From positions 18,520,501 through 18,584,500 of the forward strand of contig NC_060114.1 of NCBI RefSeq assembly GCF_021155765.1: a DNA stretch of 64,000 nucleotides, given 5' to 3'. The notes under the pieces are model-generated. The model saw nothing but the letters and a program-made list of their open reading frames with translations. It searched no databases and had not been told where the DNA came from. Source of the DNA: Diprion similis. Lineage: Eukaryota; Arthropoda; Insecta; Hymenoptera; Diprionidae. Positions 26,001 to 38,073 of this stretch are shown piece by piece (the first letter of the stretch is position 1; each line of letters opens with the position of its first letter). The translations under genes and the position numbers were made by a program.

Positions 26001-28545
26001 ATGAAAAAAATTATGGTTTTTATTTTATCATAACTTGCTCTTTGTAAAGTTTCACGGAGCAGATTGACTTTTACTCCAGCTTGTCTAGATAATGTGCGTC
26101 ATAAACGATTTGGCTATCTGACCACATTACAAAACAAGGAAAACACGATAGCTGATTTTGTCGCCTGTGAACGAAATCAACTGCATAAGTATTCCTGCTT
26201 TGAGTGGTACATGAAAATATGAGAAATTAAAAAATTACAGAACTCAATCCAATGATCCAAGAATGAAAAAAAATGCAGGCAATCAACGTCCACACATTCC
26301 GAGGCACCTTTTCGCTAAGAAGATTACTAGATAGAGTAAGATTAAGATACTTTGTCAATTTCCTCACCTATTACTCTTATGTATCTAGTCTCATTGAAAA
26401 CTTCCCCTGTCAGAGTTGCAACGACACATGTATAATTTCCAGTATTGTTTCTGCTGGCCCTTTTTATTTCCCACACGCTTTCATCTGATGAATTTTGCGG
26501 CAATGTCAAGTTCCCTCCATCTTTTGTCCACCAAGTGTATCCCTGCACCTTCGATTTGCAAGTCAAGGACGGCGTTGTTTCTGCTAAGATATATTCCTCT
26601 CGTTGAGAAACTGTTATATTAATCGGTGATGTTGTTTCCTGAAGTTCGTTTAGTAAGTTTGAAGATATCAATTTCCCTGAAAATAATTGATTTCTTCATA
26701 AAACAATGTGACTAGAAACAGACTCGAGTGGAATATAAACATGCGAGGCAAAATCCTGCAGCTATTAATAAACTTAAAGAAGCAGTTTTAGCCATACTTA
26801 ATAAACCCAAAAGTGAAAACTGACGTTCGATATCACATTTTAGAATAATAAGAATTCTATAGTGAATAATTATCACCTCGAAACGTTCCCAATTGAATAT
26901 TTTCATTCATACGTCGAGGATAATAATAATAACATAATAAAAAAAATTACGAATATTAGATTGTTGCAGTTTGTGTTTTAATCGCAGTAACAATGGTAGT
27001 CAAGATTTCATGTGTCTAAATACATCGACAGACACGCTTCGAGCATGAAAAATCTGAAGAATTCATGAATATTGTCATGCTGACTGTATAAGTAAATGCC
27101 TCAGTCTGTTGACGTACATAGATATTACGTCAATTGTGAGGAATGAAAAAAGAGGAGCAGATGAAACGCAGGAAGTGAGAAATGGCGACGCAAGTTTATC
27201 GCGGAAGACTGTATACAATATTAACGTATTACACAACATTGGAAACTTCAAAACTGGAACATAGATATTCAAGCATTCGTCACAATTTATGTAATAGTAT
27301 CTACATACATTTTTTATCTTTCACTGAATCGATACTAGATTGGTAGTAGCAAGAATTAACAAAACTATTTTATACTATGAACATCAACAAAAGTACATTA
27401 TAATAACTATCTACATCATTTTTTTGTAGAGTTTTATGATCAGTATAGACTAGATAAACTTTTACGAGTATTGACATGTGATTTGTATTCAACATAGATA
27501 ATTTTAAATATCTGTATTTGTATCTGCATCTTGGTAATTCACGAGGTGTAGTTAGTAACGTTATCGTAACGAAACACTGGGTTAAAAATCATTATTTTCT
27601 TAACAATCAAAGGATTTTCAAGAAACTAAGATTTCGAAACACGAGTGTGTTTTGTTTTATAACAGTTTACTGAATTTCAGACAATTCAAAAATCGCGAAA
27701 TAACGGTTCATCCTCAGCGTGGATCGTTACGACACGTTATTCACTTCAATATGATCATAATTTTGGAAGGATTCATATATTTGTGTCTGCACGCTGTTGA
27801 GTATTGTATCTACATTTGGGTAATTCTTTTCAAGAAGCTCTATTAGCATAATGTTTTGTGGATCTGGATCAGGCAGAATCGACAGTCTCAACATTTTTAG
27901 CGTTTGGCGTTTGTGTCTGCATGAATTCATGATAATCCGAGTGTCCAGCGTCTAAGAAATGTCATCCTCGAGGTGAATTATGGGTGAATTGCATAGTACG
28001 ATTTTCGACGCTCGATTGTTTAACGCACGTGCGTTCAAGATGCGGTTCGAAGACTTGATAGGACACGATGGGGTAATGTCGGTATCATCACGTGTTTGTA
28101 GCGTCGACGGAGAGAAAAGTACCGGGTTAAAAATGCAGGGGCGCATGCAATGAGCTTTCGGCATTCGCGTTGCGGTTTCGGGCCAAAAACGAATGACGTA
28201 TGCTCGAATCGTGTCTGTTACAGCATATCTATCTGTTCACGTATAACGATATGCGGTACGTATTTATTTTTAAACGTCGCCTGCGGTTTGTATTCCGTGA
28301 ATCATGTAGATACGCAGGCATATAGATACGACGCAACAGTAGCGGGGTTGAGAAATCGTGAGTCTTTTTTTTTCGGAATCCTCCCCGCTACAGGAGCGAT
28401 TCGAAATTCCAAGGCCATTTAGGGTCGAACCACGCGTCGTATTCTCTTGTTTTGACGTACCAGGATCTTCGGAGCTGGTGTAAGCTAATACGAAACAAAC
28501 GAAGAGGGAGGATATCTTCATTGTCGGGGCTTGGCTTCGTAACAT
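20097..28545 (-). CDS. Ptp69D: Receptor-type protein tyrosine phosphatase, Ptp69D-like
   Basis: Single-pass neuronal-type receptor phosphatase expected to dephosphorylate tyrosines at the plasma membrane. Exons (5' to 3', minus strand): 28461-28545, 26368-26676, 24969-25556, 24498-24794, 23990-24303, 23307-23961, 22983-23223, 21658-22669, 20810-21097, 20291-20719, 20097-20177; total 4299 nt, 1432 aa. Domains: signal peptide (1-28), Ig1 (to about 131), Ig2 plus FN3-1 (to 327), FN3-2 (to 426), FN3-3 (to 531), membrane-proximal region with an RRRRK basic site (to 749), TM (about 787-810), phosphatase D1 (about 840-1140) and D2 (about 1170-1425). D1 has the full HCSAGVGRTG loop, but its WPD loop reads WKD. 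D2 keeps C-X5-R as HCHCGSDRS with WPT. Two Ig, three FN3, two PTP domains and about 1430 aa match the Ptp69D family. The 23990/23961 junction uses a 28-nt intron (separate entry); all other junctions have ordinary GT-AG sites and matching phases. Confidence 0.88.
23962..23989 (-). other. 28-nt apparent intron in Ptp69D
   Basis: FN3 domain 3 reads open from its acceptor at 24,303 down to a TAA at 23,978-23,980. The next exon is open only from 23,961. The only GT-AG pair that joins them in phase is GTCGAT...TTGTAG, 28 nt long. Removing it gives an FN3 ending IFVSVNAET and makes the whole CDS divisible by three. A 28-nt intron is far below the usual animal minimum. It may be a deletion inside a once longer intron, an assembly error, or a place where the transcript stays unspliced and ends after FN3-3. 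Confidence 0.5.
26677..28460 (-). other. Ptp69D intron 1
   Basis: Intron of about 1.8 kb between the signal-peptide exon (donor gtacgt at 28,455-28,460) and the Ig1 exon (acceptor ttttcag at 26,677). A more GC-rich, CpG-rich patch at about 27,950-28,260 stands out from the AT-rich surroundings and could hold regulatory sequence. No exon or RNA gene is recognisable. Confidence 0.5.
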
Positions 28546-30997
28546 GGCGTCCGTCTATGAGGCCGGGCTCCTATCTCGTTCTGTCACCATTTAACTGTAT
28601 TCTCACAGGCCAGGATATACGGGCATTTTTCAACACAACAAAACTCCAGTTACACTCGTCACGTTTCACCTACCACCGCATCCCTCACTTTTTCACTTAT
28701 TTTCGTTATTCTAAAACTCTATACGATTACTATCAAGTGTCAACTCAAATCGCTAAACAGCGTTATCCAGACCCCGAGCATTGCCGAGTGGCCGAGACGT
28801 TCGGATGTTACTAAATTTTATTATGGTACGGCTCGGGAATTCTTTTACGCCATCTACCGGCATATCAGTTCAACTTATTGTTCACTTATCAGCCACTTTT
28901 CTTGCCCTGTCTATCAATCGCCTCACGGATAACGTTTCCCGCCTAACTAAAACCTACTTTATCTGCAGTAGGTAACTTTATCGTCGGATGTAACGTCAGC
29001 GTCGGTCACGCTGCGCTCCTACTTACCAATGCTTGTTTTACCCTGATACAAATGTGAATTGTGCTCGATGATTCAACGATGTATAGGTGTAGAGCACTTT
29101 ATGTAAATGTTGATGTTGGTAAAATTTAGACATTTTCTAATTGATCAGACTGACTTGAAGCCGATAATATGATAAAAGTTTGTGCAATCTTTGAAACTTG
29201 AGTAATGAAAAATTCATTTTGTGGAATCGTTTGGAGTTATATTGCATTTCCCAGCAAATCACTTTAGAAATCTTGTACAAGGTTTCTTCAGTAAAATCAT
29301 TCGCTTCAAAGAAATTCGTTTCTACGAACTCTTCCAAACTAAGTACTTATCCGTTTAGGATTTCCCAATATATATAAGCTACAAATGGTCTGTTCCTTCA
29401 AGAACCGGGAAGTTTCTGTTATAATCCACAGAAGTCACAAATTTTTTCCGAAAACTGACCGTTTACAAAGCTTGCAGATAACTTTCCAGGCGGAATTAAT
29501 CTTATCTGTTAACGGACGAACAATGTACATCCATGATAGATATGCAATACCTCTATTAGACATCCAATTTGACCGGAAAAAGTATAATACAACTATATCA
29601 GAGATCGAAATGTATACTTGTTATACAGCGAGTAGAACTTTACTAGGTATTCACACAGATCTCCATCAGAGGTCTCGTGGATTTTCTCGAGAAGAAATCT
29701 GGCCCTGTAATGGACATCCTCTCTGTCCATTATTCATGTGCACCTCGATCTTATCCACACGAAATATTTACCTCTAATGGAAGTATCATGAAAAATATTA
29801 GGAACTATCACGTGCACGTTATTTTGTTTTGCCCCAAACAAATAGTCCAAGGCCTAGACATAGTGAACTAGGCATTCAAGAACCAACAAGTATGCAGATA
29901 CAGGACGAAATTCGGAGTAAACGAAAAGTCTGAATTGCTGGGGCCCTGGTGGTTCCTATAATTTGGATCTCTCTTTTGTGACGAGAGAGGAGAGCGACTA
30001 TTCGCTGCCTGGTGCTTGTCTATAGTACCTCCACTTATGTGAATGGATATTCATAGACATCCAATAGATATCCATCACCGGTTGTAGATATTGTGAATTG
30101 AGATCCACCATGTATATGGATATTCTATGAAGCTCTGAATTTTGTACGGACCTTTAATAGGTGGAGTGTTCCACGTGGGCTTGTAGAAAGATTATCACCA
30201 GGAGATTATAATTTTTTCTAATTTTCCCAGGTTTTGCAATAATTTATATTGTGAAATTTGTATGGAATAAAAGTCTAGATAAAAATTTAATCGCAGGATA
30301 AGGGTCAGCATATATTTGTCATGTGGATATGAAACATGTCACGTTTTATTCACATGAATCACAATCTGATTCAGCACAGCAGCTATAATCTGGATCCTTC
30401 GGTCATAATGATACAGAATCCATGTCTCGTGGCATAAAAAGAACTTGTAAGAGGATGTGCAACAGCAGCATATTGTGCAATGCGTTCTCAGTATCATGCA
30501 ATGATTAACACAAGATATAAAAGATACCAATTGCAGTTGGAGACACTGGGCGATAGCGCGTAAAACGTTTTCATGATGGAATGCGCCGGATGGTTGTTGT
30601 CTGGGATATACACAAGAGTTACTTCTAGCAAACTATAAATAACTATAATTATGTGACCTAATTAAAAATATATAAAAATATTCTGCATTTTCGGTAAGTA
30701 TTACGAAAAATTTAATTTAAGACATTTAGAAACGAATGACAATACTGTATATGAGATTGTGAGATATTACATGAATTTGGTGTTAATTTTTGTATGGTAA
30801 AGAAGTTTTGTCTAAACGAAGTTTCGTAATACATCTTAAAATTAAATTTTATGTATAAAAATGGAATAAATATATGTATAAAATCCATCCACAGAAAAGT
30901 CTGTCGCGTTGACTGTCATTAGACGATCCGGAGATTTTCTTTAATCTAATAGTGTTTTGACTTAAACAATCATCGACAACGAATGACCCGATAATTA
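28546..30997. other. Intergenic between Ptp69D and the ectodomain gene
   Basis: Holds the Ptp69D 5' UTR and promoter (just right of 28,545) and the 3' end of the next minus-strand gene (left of 30,998). Open frames here are short and show no domain signature. Nothing else is recognisable. Confidence 0.5.
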
Positions 30998-33478
30998 TTA
31001 ATTAAAGTTGTACTTCGTTAGGAAATACAGAGAAAATATAGCTAGAACGACGGTACTCGTTTCTGGTTGAGAAATCGCCGAAATATTTTTTGTAATCTTG
31101 CACGGCTTCGTCGTGGCTTTTAGTTCCTCACTTGCAGATAGGCAACCGCCATATTCATCGTCAACACAAGGTGCAACTCTGATCGAATACGTATTGCTGC
31201 AGTTAAGCCCGTTGATTTTCTCGCTGAATTTTCCATAGTTTTTTATTACTCTTTTCCCAGGTAATACTGTAATTTCGTGAAAGTGGGTGTCAGATTCTAT
31301 TACATATGGTGACTTGTTCCAAGTAATCGTTACTGAATCCTGGGTGGAATTCACGAGTGTAACATTTGGAGCGAAGGGGGGATCTGTGAAAAATTAAATA
31401 TTCATTAGTTAAAATAATCAATAGATACAGAGAATTCGAAATCACAGAGCTACTGAAGTTCACATTGGTAGTGAATTTCTCCTCCTTAAATCTTATATTT
31501 CAATATTGGTAATACATGTATGATCTTTCTTTCAACTTACATGTGTTAAAGTTCACCGAATTACTAAAGTAATCGTGGCCGTCAGAACCCTTCACCTTGA
31601 CTCTAAATTCATTACTTTTGAATTTTTTTATATCGCATACTGATCGTATCTTATTTCCCGTGCAGTTCAATTTCTCTCCACAATCTTCCCAGCCTGAAGG
31701 AACATTGTTTCCACGAGTTATTTTGCATTCTATGCTGACGGATACGTTTTCACCTGGTACGATGGAATTATTGTCTTGCCACGTTAACCGAGCACCGCCT
31801 TGCTTGTAAGGTTTTACTGTGGCAGATAGATCATTATTGTCCAAATTCGGTTTGCGGACTTTCACGTTTATAGAACCGATTGAAAATCCGAAAATTCCAT
31901 CCTCAAAAAGGCAGTTATATTCTCCATCATCCCTTTGCGTAACATTTAGAAGCGTCAGCGTCGATGTCACTATATCATTTTCATAGAAAAAGCTTTGATT
32001 TTCATGATTCTGATGATCAATGGGTGTTTTCCAAGTAACTTTGGTGTCGTTGAGTCCTTTTCTACTGCATTCTAACTTTTGCGTTGCTGTTTCATTCACC
32101 GTAACATCTCCTGATGTAATCACTGGAATTGAGAAAATACATTTACTAACGAGTCACGTGACGGATTGATTTAACCGTTCCTGTTATAAATAACTTGCAC
32201 ACTGAAAAATCAACTTCGCGATTGGAGATTGAAACTTTTTTTGCATTGAAGTTTTGAAATGGATCGTTTCATGGGTCGGGAAATATTCTCACCACTCTCC
32301 AATCTATGTATATGATGAAAAATTTTCTACGCATTTATACAGGCGTGAATTCTTATGATTCAACAATATGTTGCAAGGGCTGCTAAGTGCACCGCGCTTG
32401 CAGGAAAAGAGTAGCATTGTGCAATGAATATCTAAATAAAACCACGTATGAAGCGTAAGCTGATGTGGAAAGTAACGGTATCATGATTACGATAAGGAAA
32501 AGAGAAACGATTACGAAACCAACGGATGTGGGGAAGATACCCCTAAGACCGTAGGTATACCGCAACTCACTAAAGATGGATACACACGTTAATTATTCGC
32601 TTAGAATTCGAGAACATGACTGAGCAGAAATTATTACATTATATGATTGTATTGAAGTTTTCGAACGATAGTTTACTATAAAGTGAAAAAAAAATAGTCG
32701 TCTCAAACGAATCAACCTAATTTAAATATGTTATAGCCAAATACGCGAAGATTGAACACTTGTGGATAAATGTGTTGCATAAATAAGTACATGAATATTT
32801 TTTTTAATATTTCAAGTATAAAGCGTAAAAATTTGCATTTTTTACCGTAAACAAAAAATGTACTTTTTGGCACAAAATGAAATTAAGAATTGTGTTAAGT
32901 ATTTGTTATTATTCTTTTTGATTGTGCTCACTTGTATTTAATTTTCCTGCGACTATTGCGATAATTTGACGTAGGTGTAACAGTAAATTGATGTTGAGGC
33001 TTCGAGAAAATGATTAAATGTTTCTATGATGACAACCATGATTACACCAAACAATTATCTCTATTCCATTCCCGTCTAATTGCGATAATATTTAAGTCGT
33101 TACACTTGCAACGATGTCTATTTTACTACATTTATCTACTAACTACAAATAATGAACGTTCCTGAAAAAGCCCGAAAAGTCGCGTAAAATAACGTAGGAT
33201 TATTCATTGTGGTTGAAATTCATTTAGCGATGTTTGTTTCTCTAATAACTGGAATATTCAGTTGAAGAATCAGAAATCATCGGATGACCATAAGGAATAG
33301 TCGTACACAATTTTGACAGAACACGTAAGCCGATCGTGAATAAAACGAAATGAATTGAATTCCCAATTTTCTTAAAAGTATACATACCTTCAGGTACACC
33401 TGCTACACGCTGGATCAGAACGAAGCAGGCTAAAAGCAAGGATATCTTAACTATCGACGCCAAGTTGCTTCGCGACAT
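30998..33478 (-). CDS. Enzyme-less Ig-FN3-FN3 paralog of the Ptp69D ectodomain
   Basis: Exons (5' to 3'): 33388-33478, 31541-32122, 30998-31383; 1059 nt, 352 aa, all junctions phase 1 with good GT-AG sites. Exon 1 encodes a signal peptide with KIS-LL-CFVL, resembling the Ptp69D leader (KIS-LF-CFVL), including the ATGGCG-like context on the complement just upstream. Exon 2 is one Ig domain plus one FN3 domain in a single exon, as in the Ptp69D Ig2-FN3-1 exon (582 versus 588 nt). Exon 3 starts with a motif near APNVTLVNSTQDSVTITW, aligning with IPNVVSQGVTSDSIQITW of Ptp69D FN3-2. The protein ends with a hydrophobic stretch (TVVLAIFSLYFL) six residues before the stop and has no catalytic domain. 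A GPI-attachment signal or a tail-anchored single pass is possible. Many N-X-S/T sites suggest an extracellular protein. A decoy or co-receptor role is inference only. Confidence 0.75.
32123..33387 (-). other. Intron 1 of the enzyme-less ectodomain gene
   Basis: About 1.27 kb, bounded by donor gtatgt (33,382-33,387) and acceptor attccag (from 32,123). AT-rich, with no Ig domain corresponding to Ptp69D Ig1, so that exon is missing from this paralog. Confidence 0.6.
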
Positions 33479-33681
33479 GGCGTCCTGTGGTCCTTCAGTG
33501 TCCTCTCACGTTTCGTTATGCGCACCAATGATCTTCCACGCAGCGTGTTAGCAGCGCTCAACTTCGAACCTTGATTTCAACTGTTCGATCACCCTCAACC
33601 CGGCTTGAGCTAGGCGGAATGCGATTCGAATTCCTCCAGCAAAAGTTTTAAAGGCCGGTGGTTATCGGCGAGTACATGAAC

Positions 33682-33691
33682 GCGCATGCGC
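33682..33691. promoter_or_regulatory. GCGCATGCGC palindrome (NRF-1/Ewg-type site)
   Basis: A perfect 10-bp palindrome about 200 bp upstream of the ATG at 33,478. It matches the well-known binding motif of NRF-1, called Erect wing in flies, a neuronal and housekeeping promoter factor. Its position fits a promoter of the minus-strand ectodomain gene. Use is not shown. Confidence 0.4.
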
Positions 33692-34399
33692 GAGTTCGTC
33701 TCAGCGACGAATCACAGATCTAGTTTAGCAATGGATCTTGGATAATTACGTTCGAATGCTTATGACGTGTTATTGCATTTGTCACGTTTCACTGTCTTAC
33801 TCATAAAACCTTAGGGCGAAGCTCGGACAGTTAGAATTGGATCGGAATTCTCGAATCGGATACGAAGTTGACCGCATGACCGCAGCTCCATTAGAAATTG
33901 CAGATACGAAAAAACTACATCTTCTTAGTTACTGGAATATTGCCGTACGTTCTGAGAAATTTATTGTTACACTCTATGCTACAAAAATAATTCCGTTCCG
34001 ACGGTTATGCGGTATGGTGAGAAAATTTTATTCCACAAATTTTTAAATTCATGTTATTCCAGCTGAATACCGATGAGGCAAAAACTGCTTAAGCTTCCAC
34101 GTACGTTCAGATTACGAGAGGTTTCTCCCTTCCGCCATTTGAAGAATATCATTTCGAAGTGATTATATTCCAGGAAAAACCTCACGTGACAGGGAAATCG
34201 TTTAGAAACATGGTAAAAGAATTCAAGGCAAGGCGGAAAATGGGTATTTTCAGCTTCAACAGACCGCATTAGTATCCTTATGGTTTTCAGGAAGTTTGCA
34301 AGAAATCATATTTATTAATTATAATAATAAAATAGAAAGCAGAGTGCATGTGACGGGTTGATTACAGTAAAATAAAAACTGTTCCGCACGATAAGAGTT

Positions 34400-35705
34400 T
34401 GTCGGAAAAATCACTTGTTTTAACTATCAGTGGTTGTCCGTTCGCTTGGATCGACCACCAGAATCAGAATTATCGGGGGTCCGTGTTTCTTGGTATTCAT
34501 TAATTTACGGTTCGTACGCCTGACTCACTGCGGCAGGCAACCGGAATTACAATTTGTGATGCATTTCATATTGGAATAGTAATTCCGGTTGTCTGCTTCA
34601 GTGCGTCAGGCGCACGGACCGTTCAATTCGTCATGCATTTGTTATTTGGACGGTAATTCTGGTTGCCTGCTTGAGTACGTCAGGCGCACGGACCGTTTCG
34701 CATATCAAGAAACTCACGGTATGAGTGGTTGAGGAATAACAAATGTGTTCAAGGCAAACTTCTGGCTTACGATCCTCATATTTGCCTCCAAAAAATTGCC
34801 TATGTTCTGCTCAAGCTCGATGAAAGATGCAGTATTGCAGCATCTTTAGATAACTGTAATAAAAGCCAGAAGAGATTTTTTTTAAAGTCGAAGGACTAAA
34901 ATTTGGTTGACACACTGAATAAATTTCAGCACAGATACTGACACACTCTCAAGTGGGTACTTGGATCGCGAGGTAAAGTCGTTAGTGGACATTTAATGTC
35001 TTTCATGTGTTTTCATCAATTATTTCCGGGTGGGGAGTCATAGCGAGTGAGGACAATTCCCAGAGAACGACTCTGAACAACCAAACGTCTCAAATTTCTA
35101 ATAATATCCCGGCCTTGAGTGAATCGATGGCCATCTCGGATTCCTGGACACGATTAAGCGTCGTACTCTACGATTACAATGCATACGTGTATAAAAGTAT
35201 TTATACGAGTTAGTTTTCCGGAGCAAGTATAACTGATTACTGTTACCAGCTGATGTTGACAGAGGATACGGGATAAGGAAAATCCCAAACACCATTGATG
35301 CGTCATATCGTTGATATATTCATGAACTCTGATCAATTCTGATTTAGTACGATATGGCGATTTTTACGTACGCGTTTAGCCACTTACGCATCAGAACAGC
35401 TCATCTATCGCTTTTGACATCGATCGCATCAGCATCAGAATTCAAACAAAATCAGAGTCAGTGTCGAATTCGTCGACGGACTTTGACATGCAGCAATACA
35501 AATAGTCGTACAAGTTCCCGAAGCGGAAAAATTCCATGATGACTGAAAGCTGGCTTGCTGGTATTAATTAAGCCTACGAATCACCGCTATTGCGCGGAGG
35601 CTAGATATGGAATCTAAATATGTAGCAACGCTGACCATAATCAAGAACCTTCGTACAAGCACCATCAAGAAAAGAACACAATCAGCAGATCCGTTAGAGG
35701 TAAAG
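34400..35705 (-). pseudogene. Decayed third RTK copy (kinase part only)
   Basis: Segments match the kinase exons and introns of RTK-A and RTK-B in order but with stops, indels and lost splice sites. About 34,430-34,500 matches the C-tail exon (gtccgttcgcttggatc). About 34,800-34,850 matches the exon ending the kinase domain (cagtattgcagcatc). About 35,020-35,140 matches the WELFSL/DVWSFG stretch (gaatcgatggccatc). About 35,240-35,340 matches an intron. About 35,380-35,560 matches the VIVEFC exon (gcatcagaattcaaac, acaagttcccgaagcgg). About 35,630-35,705 matches the end of the N-lobe exon (accataatcaagaa). The HGDLAARN half is lost. A structured repeat is inserted at 34,505-34,700. Upstream, 36,100-36,300 resembles the RTK-A 5' flank at about 51,830-52,010, suggesting that the whole ectodomain was deleted. 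Confidence 0.8.
34505..34700. repeat. Inverted plus direct repeat inserted in the RTK pseudogene
   Basis: The block cgcctgactcactgcggcag followed by gcaaccggaattac is answered by its inverted copy (gtaattccggttgtctgcttc, then gtgcgtcaggcgcacggacc). A second direct copy of the right arm follows (gtaattctggttgcctgcttg, then gtacgtcaggcgcacggacc). It interrupts similarity to the C-tail exon of the kinases, so it was inserted or expanded after duplication. Confidence 0.65.
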
Positions 35706-36499
35706 ATATTTTCATAGGCTAAGAAAGTTTTATTCTAGCTCAATAGGCTATAAAAATATAAGACTTTGAATGAAAGATGTTAATATTAAAGACCGTTACC
35801 TACATATATATTTCTCTTGGCGTTGAGTCAGAAGCAATTGCCAATCATGTAATAATTCGATTCACAAACCTTCTGATGTCCATGCGTGTGAACTCTGATG
35901 TTCAGCTCGTCACCATCTGTGAATTCGGTTGTTTTGGGTCGTGCCAACTATCAATACGCGCGATTGAAATAATTGTCTTTACACAAGAGTATAGTTACAA
36001 TGGACATCTATTAAGAAGTAACAAGTTCTTCCGATAAATTCGTAGCTTTAGGTTGTATAAAGTCTTATTCAAGTTTGTTTGACTAAGGTTGCAGTAGCAA
36101 TAAATACTTGGAATTGGTTTCGATCGTGTTTTGAGTTTAATGTAGTTCTGTACTGTCTGTTGTCTGAAATGATTTTGCTGCTTTCTGTCTTTTGTCTTTC
36201 GAGATTTATGAAAAGAGGGAAGTAGAAGGAAATTGAGAAGCTTTTCATTGGTGAGTCAAGTTTTCGGGTAAGTCAGCTGAAGACGATTGGTCTATGAGGA
36301 CTGTTATGATAGGTATCGTGAATAACGTGACAGACAGGTGTTTTTGGTTGTGTATGCCAGACGGAAGTGGCGCACAGGCTTTTATAACGTAACCCGGAAG
36401 TGTGTGGGGATTGTTTATATTGTAATTTATTTATATTATATTAATTATGTTTTAATCAATCTACGCATTTTTTGTTTTAACTTTATTATACATTTTTTT

Positions 36500-37990
36500 T
36501 TTTTAATTTTATTCTAGGGTTCTTAGGCAAATAACTTATTCTACCTGCAAACTGACCGTTGGTTTATTTGCTCTACCGCTTTGTGCAACAGTTGAAGTAG
36601 GCAATTGCTGTGTTTCTGACCATGTCTCGTCAGCCTCGGTCGAAGTATAGTTTTTTTTACTTTGATTCTATTATTATTAAGCTTTGGTTTGATTCTGTAT
36701 CATTTTGCACTACCGTGAAGTTCGGATCGTTCGACTCGATCGCTTGCTAAGTTTTTTGGTTTCCGTTATCGGAGTTTGAGTCCGTCTCCGTATCAGTTTC
36801 CCAATCTCTTTTATCATCCATTGGAATGCAGTAGGGATCGTTTTGCCGCTGTTATCTGCAAGAGGAGGAGGAGAACATTTTCTGTTTGTCTCTGTGTTTT
36901 TAATTGGTTTGCGGAATCGTCTGTTTCTCGTAAGGATGTTTCCGGTCTCAGTCTGGATACTGCAACGTCCGTCATCTGTTTTGTTCATGACTTTAGTGGT
37001 TGCCACAGGCTCTTTGGCTGAAGTTGCACGAGATTTTTTACTCCTTTTTTGTGTAATATTCCGCTTGTTTTTCTTCTTTTTTTTTGATAATTTTTTTACG
37101 TTACTTGGTACAACTTCTGGTCAAAATTTATGTTTGAAATTCGATAGGTTGTCTCTGAGTTTACGTGACTTTAAAAGATCTGCTGGCGATCGATCTTCGA
37201 AGATCGGAGTATTATGATACTGCAATAGCATCATTTGTACTCCATTTTTCTCATCTATAATTTTTTCTGCCATTTTCCTGAAGGTTTGAATGTGTCTTTC
37301 GGCCATACCGTTGGACTCTGAGCCTACGTCGGAGATGATGTCACCTGATCAAACTCCCATTCTTTAACGAAATCTTTGAATTCTTGTGACGTAAACAGAG
37401 TTCTCCGTCGGATATTATCGTTAACGGTATGCCGTGAGTCACAAACATTCTTTTTAGGTGTCCAATTATATTTTCACTTGTTACGTTTCAATGCAACTCT
37501 ATTATTTCTGGATATTTTGAGTAGTAGTTTATTGCGAGGAGGTATTTCAGGCCATTAATTTCGTATATGTAGCAATTAGCTGTTTTATCTTTTGGGGATT
37601 TGCAAGCATATTTGTGACTCAATTTCCTGCGACCACCCTATGAACCTGTCGTTTTTATCGTAAGCCCTCGACAAAGCGTCGGCTATATAAAGTTATTTGC
37701 CTGGACGATGAACAATCTCTACGTCGTATTTTTGAATTTGAACCAACATTCTTCGAAGTGGACCTGGGCATTTGTTTAGAGGCTTTTAGAATATCAGGAT
37801 TAAAGGTTCGTAATCAGATTCGACGGTTATCTTCTTCCGTAAATATAATCGTGGAAGCGCTTTACTCCGAAAGAGGCTACCAAGAGCTCTTTCTCTATTT
37901 GCCTGTAAAGTATTTGTGTATCAGTTATCGCTTTTGCCGCATACGCAAAGTCTATTTCGGAGTAGGATAGCCCCTAGTTCCGCCTGTGGG
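36500..37990 (-). mobile_element. Defective Ty3/gypsy-type retrotransposon fragment
   Basis: Minus-strand reading recovers pieces of a pol polyprotein in the usual order: the RNase H end with a YDVEIVHRPGK-like motif then IADALSR (about 37,640-37,760), integrase core pieces including INYYSKYPEI (about 37,500-37,560), IPLTIISDG (about 37,420-37,440), TSQEFKDFVKEWEFD (about 37,345-37,390) and the AERHIQTFRKMAEKI region (37,121-37,306), then a C-terminal stretch ending GNILTRNRRFRKP (about 36,900-36,950). At least one frameshift lies between ISDG and TSQEF, and a stop falls before the AERHIQ segment. Reverse transcriptase, protease and gag are not seen, and I could not define LTRs. It is a dead, 5'-truncated copy. 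Confidence 0.8.
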
Positions 37991-38073
37991 GCGCCTACCG
38001 AGAGTTTATCGTATCTTTGTTTACATCAAAGAACTGTAAAGCGTCATTCACGATCGACTTAGTGCAATGGTAG

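Noticed and set aside
27075-28164. Short open frames in Ptp69D intron 1
   Set aside because: No splice context, no domain, and the flanking exons join in phase without them.
28778-28815. tRNA-like start gccgagtggccgag on the plus strand
   Set aside because: No B box or acceptor-stem partner follows within 60-90 bp.
36776-37217. Plus-strand frames over the gypsy fragment
   Set aside because: Antisense of the recognisable integrase reading on the minus strand.
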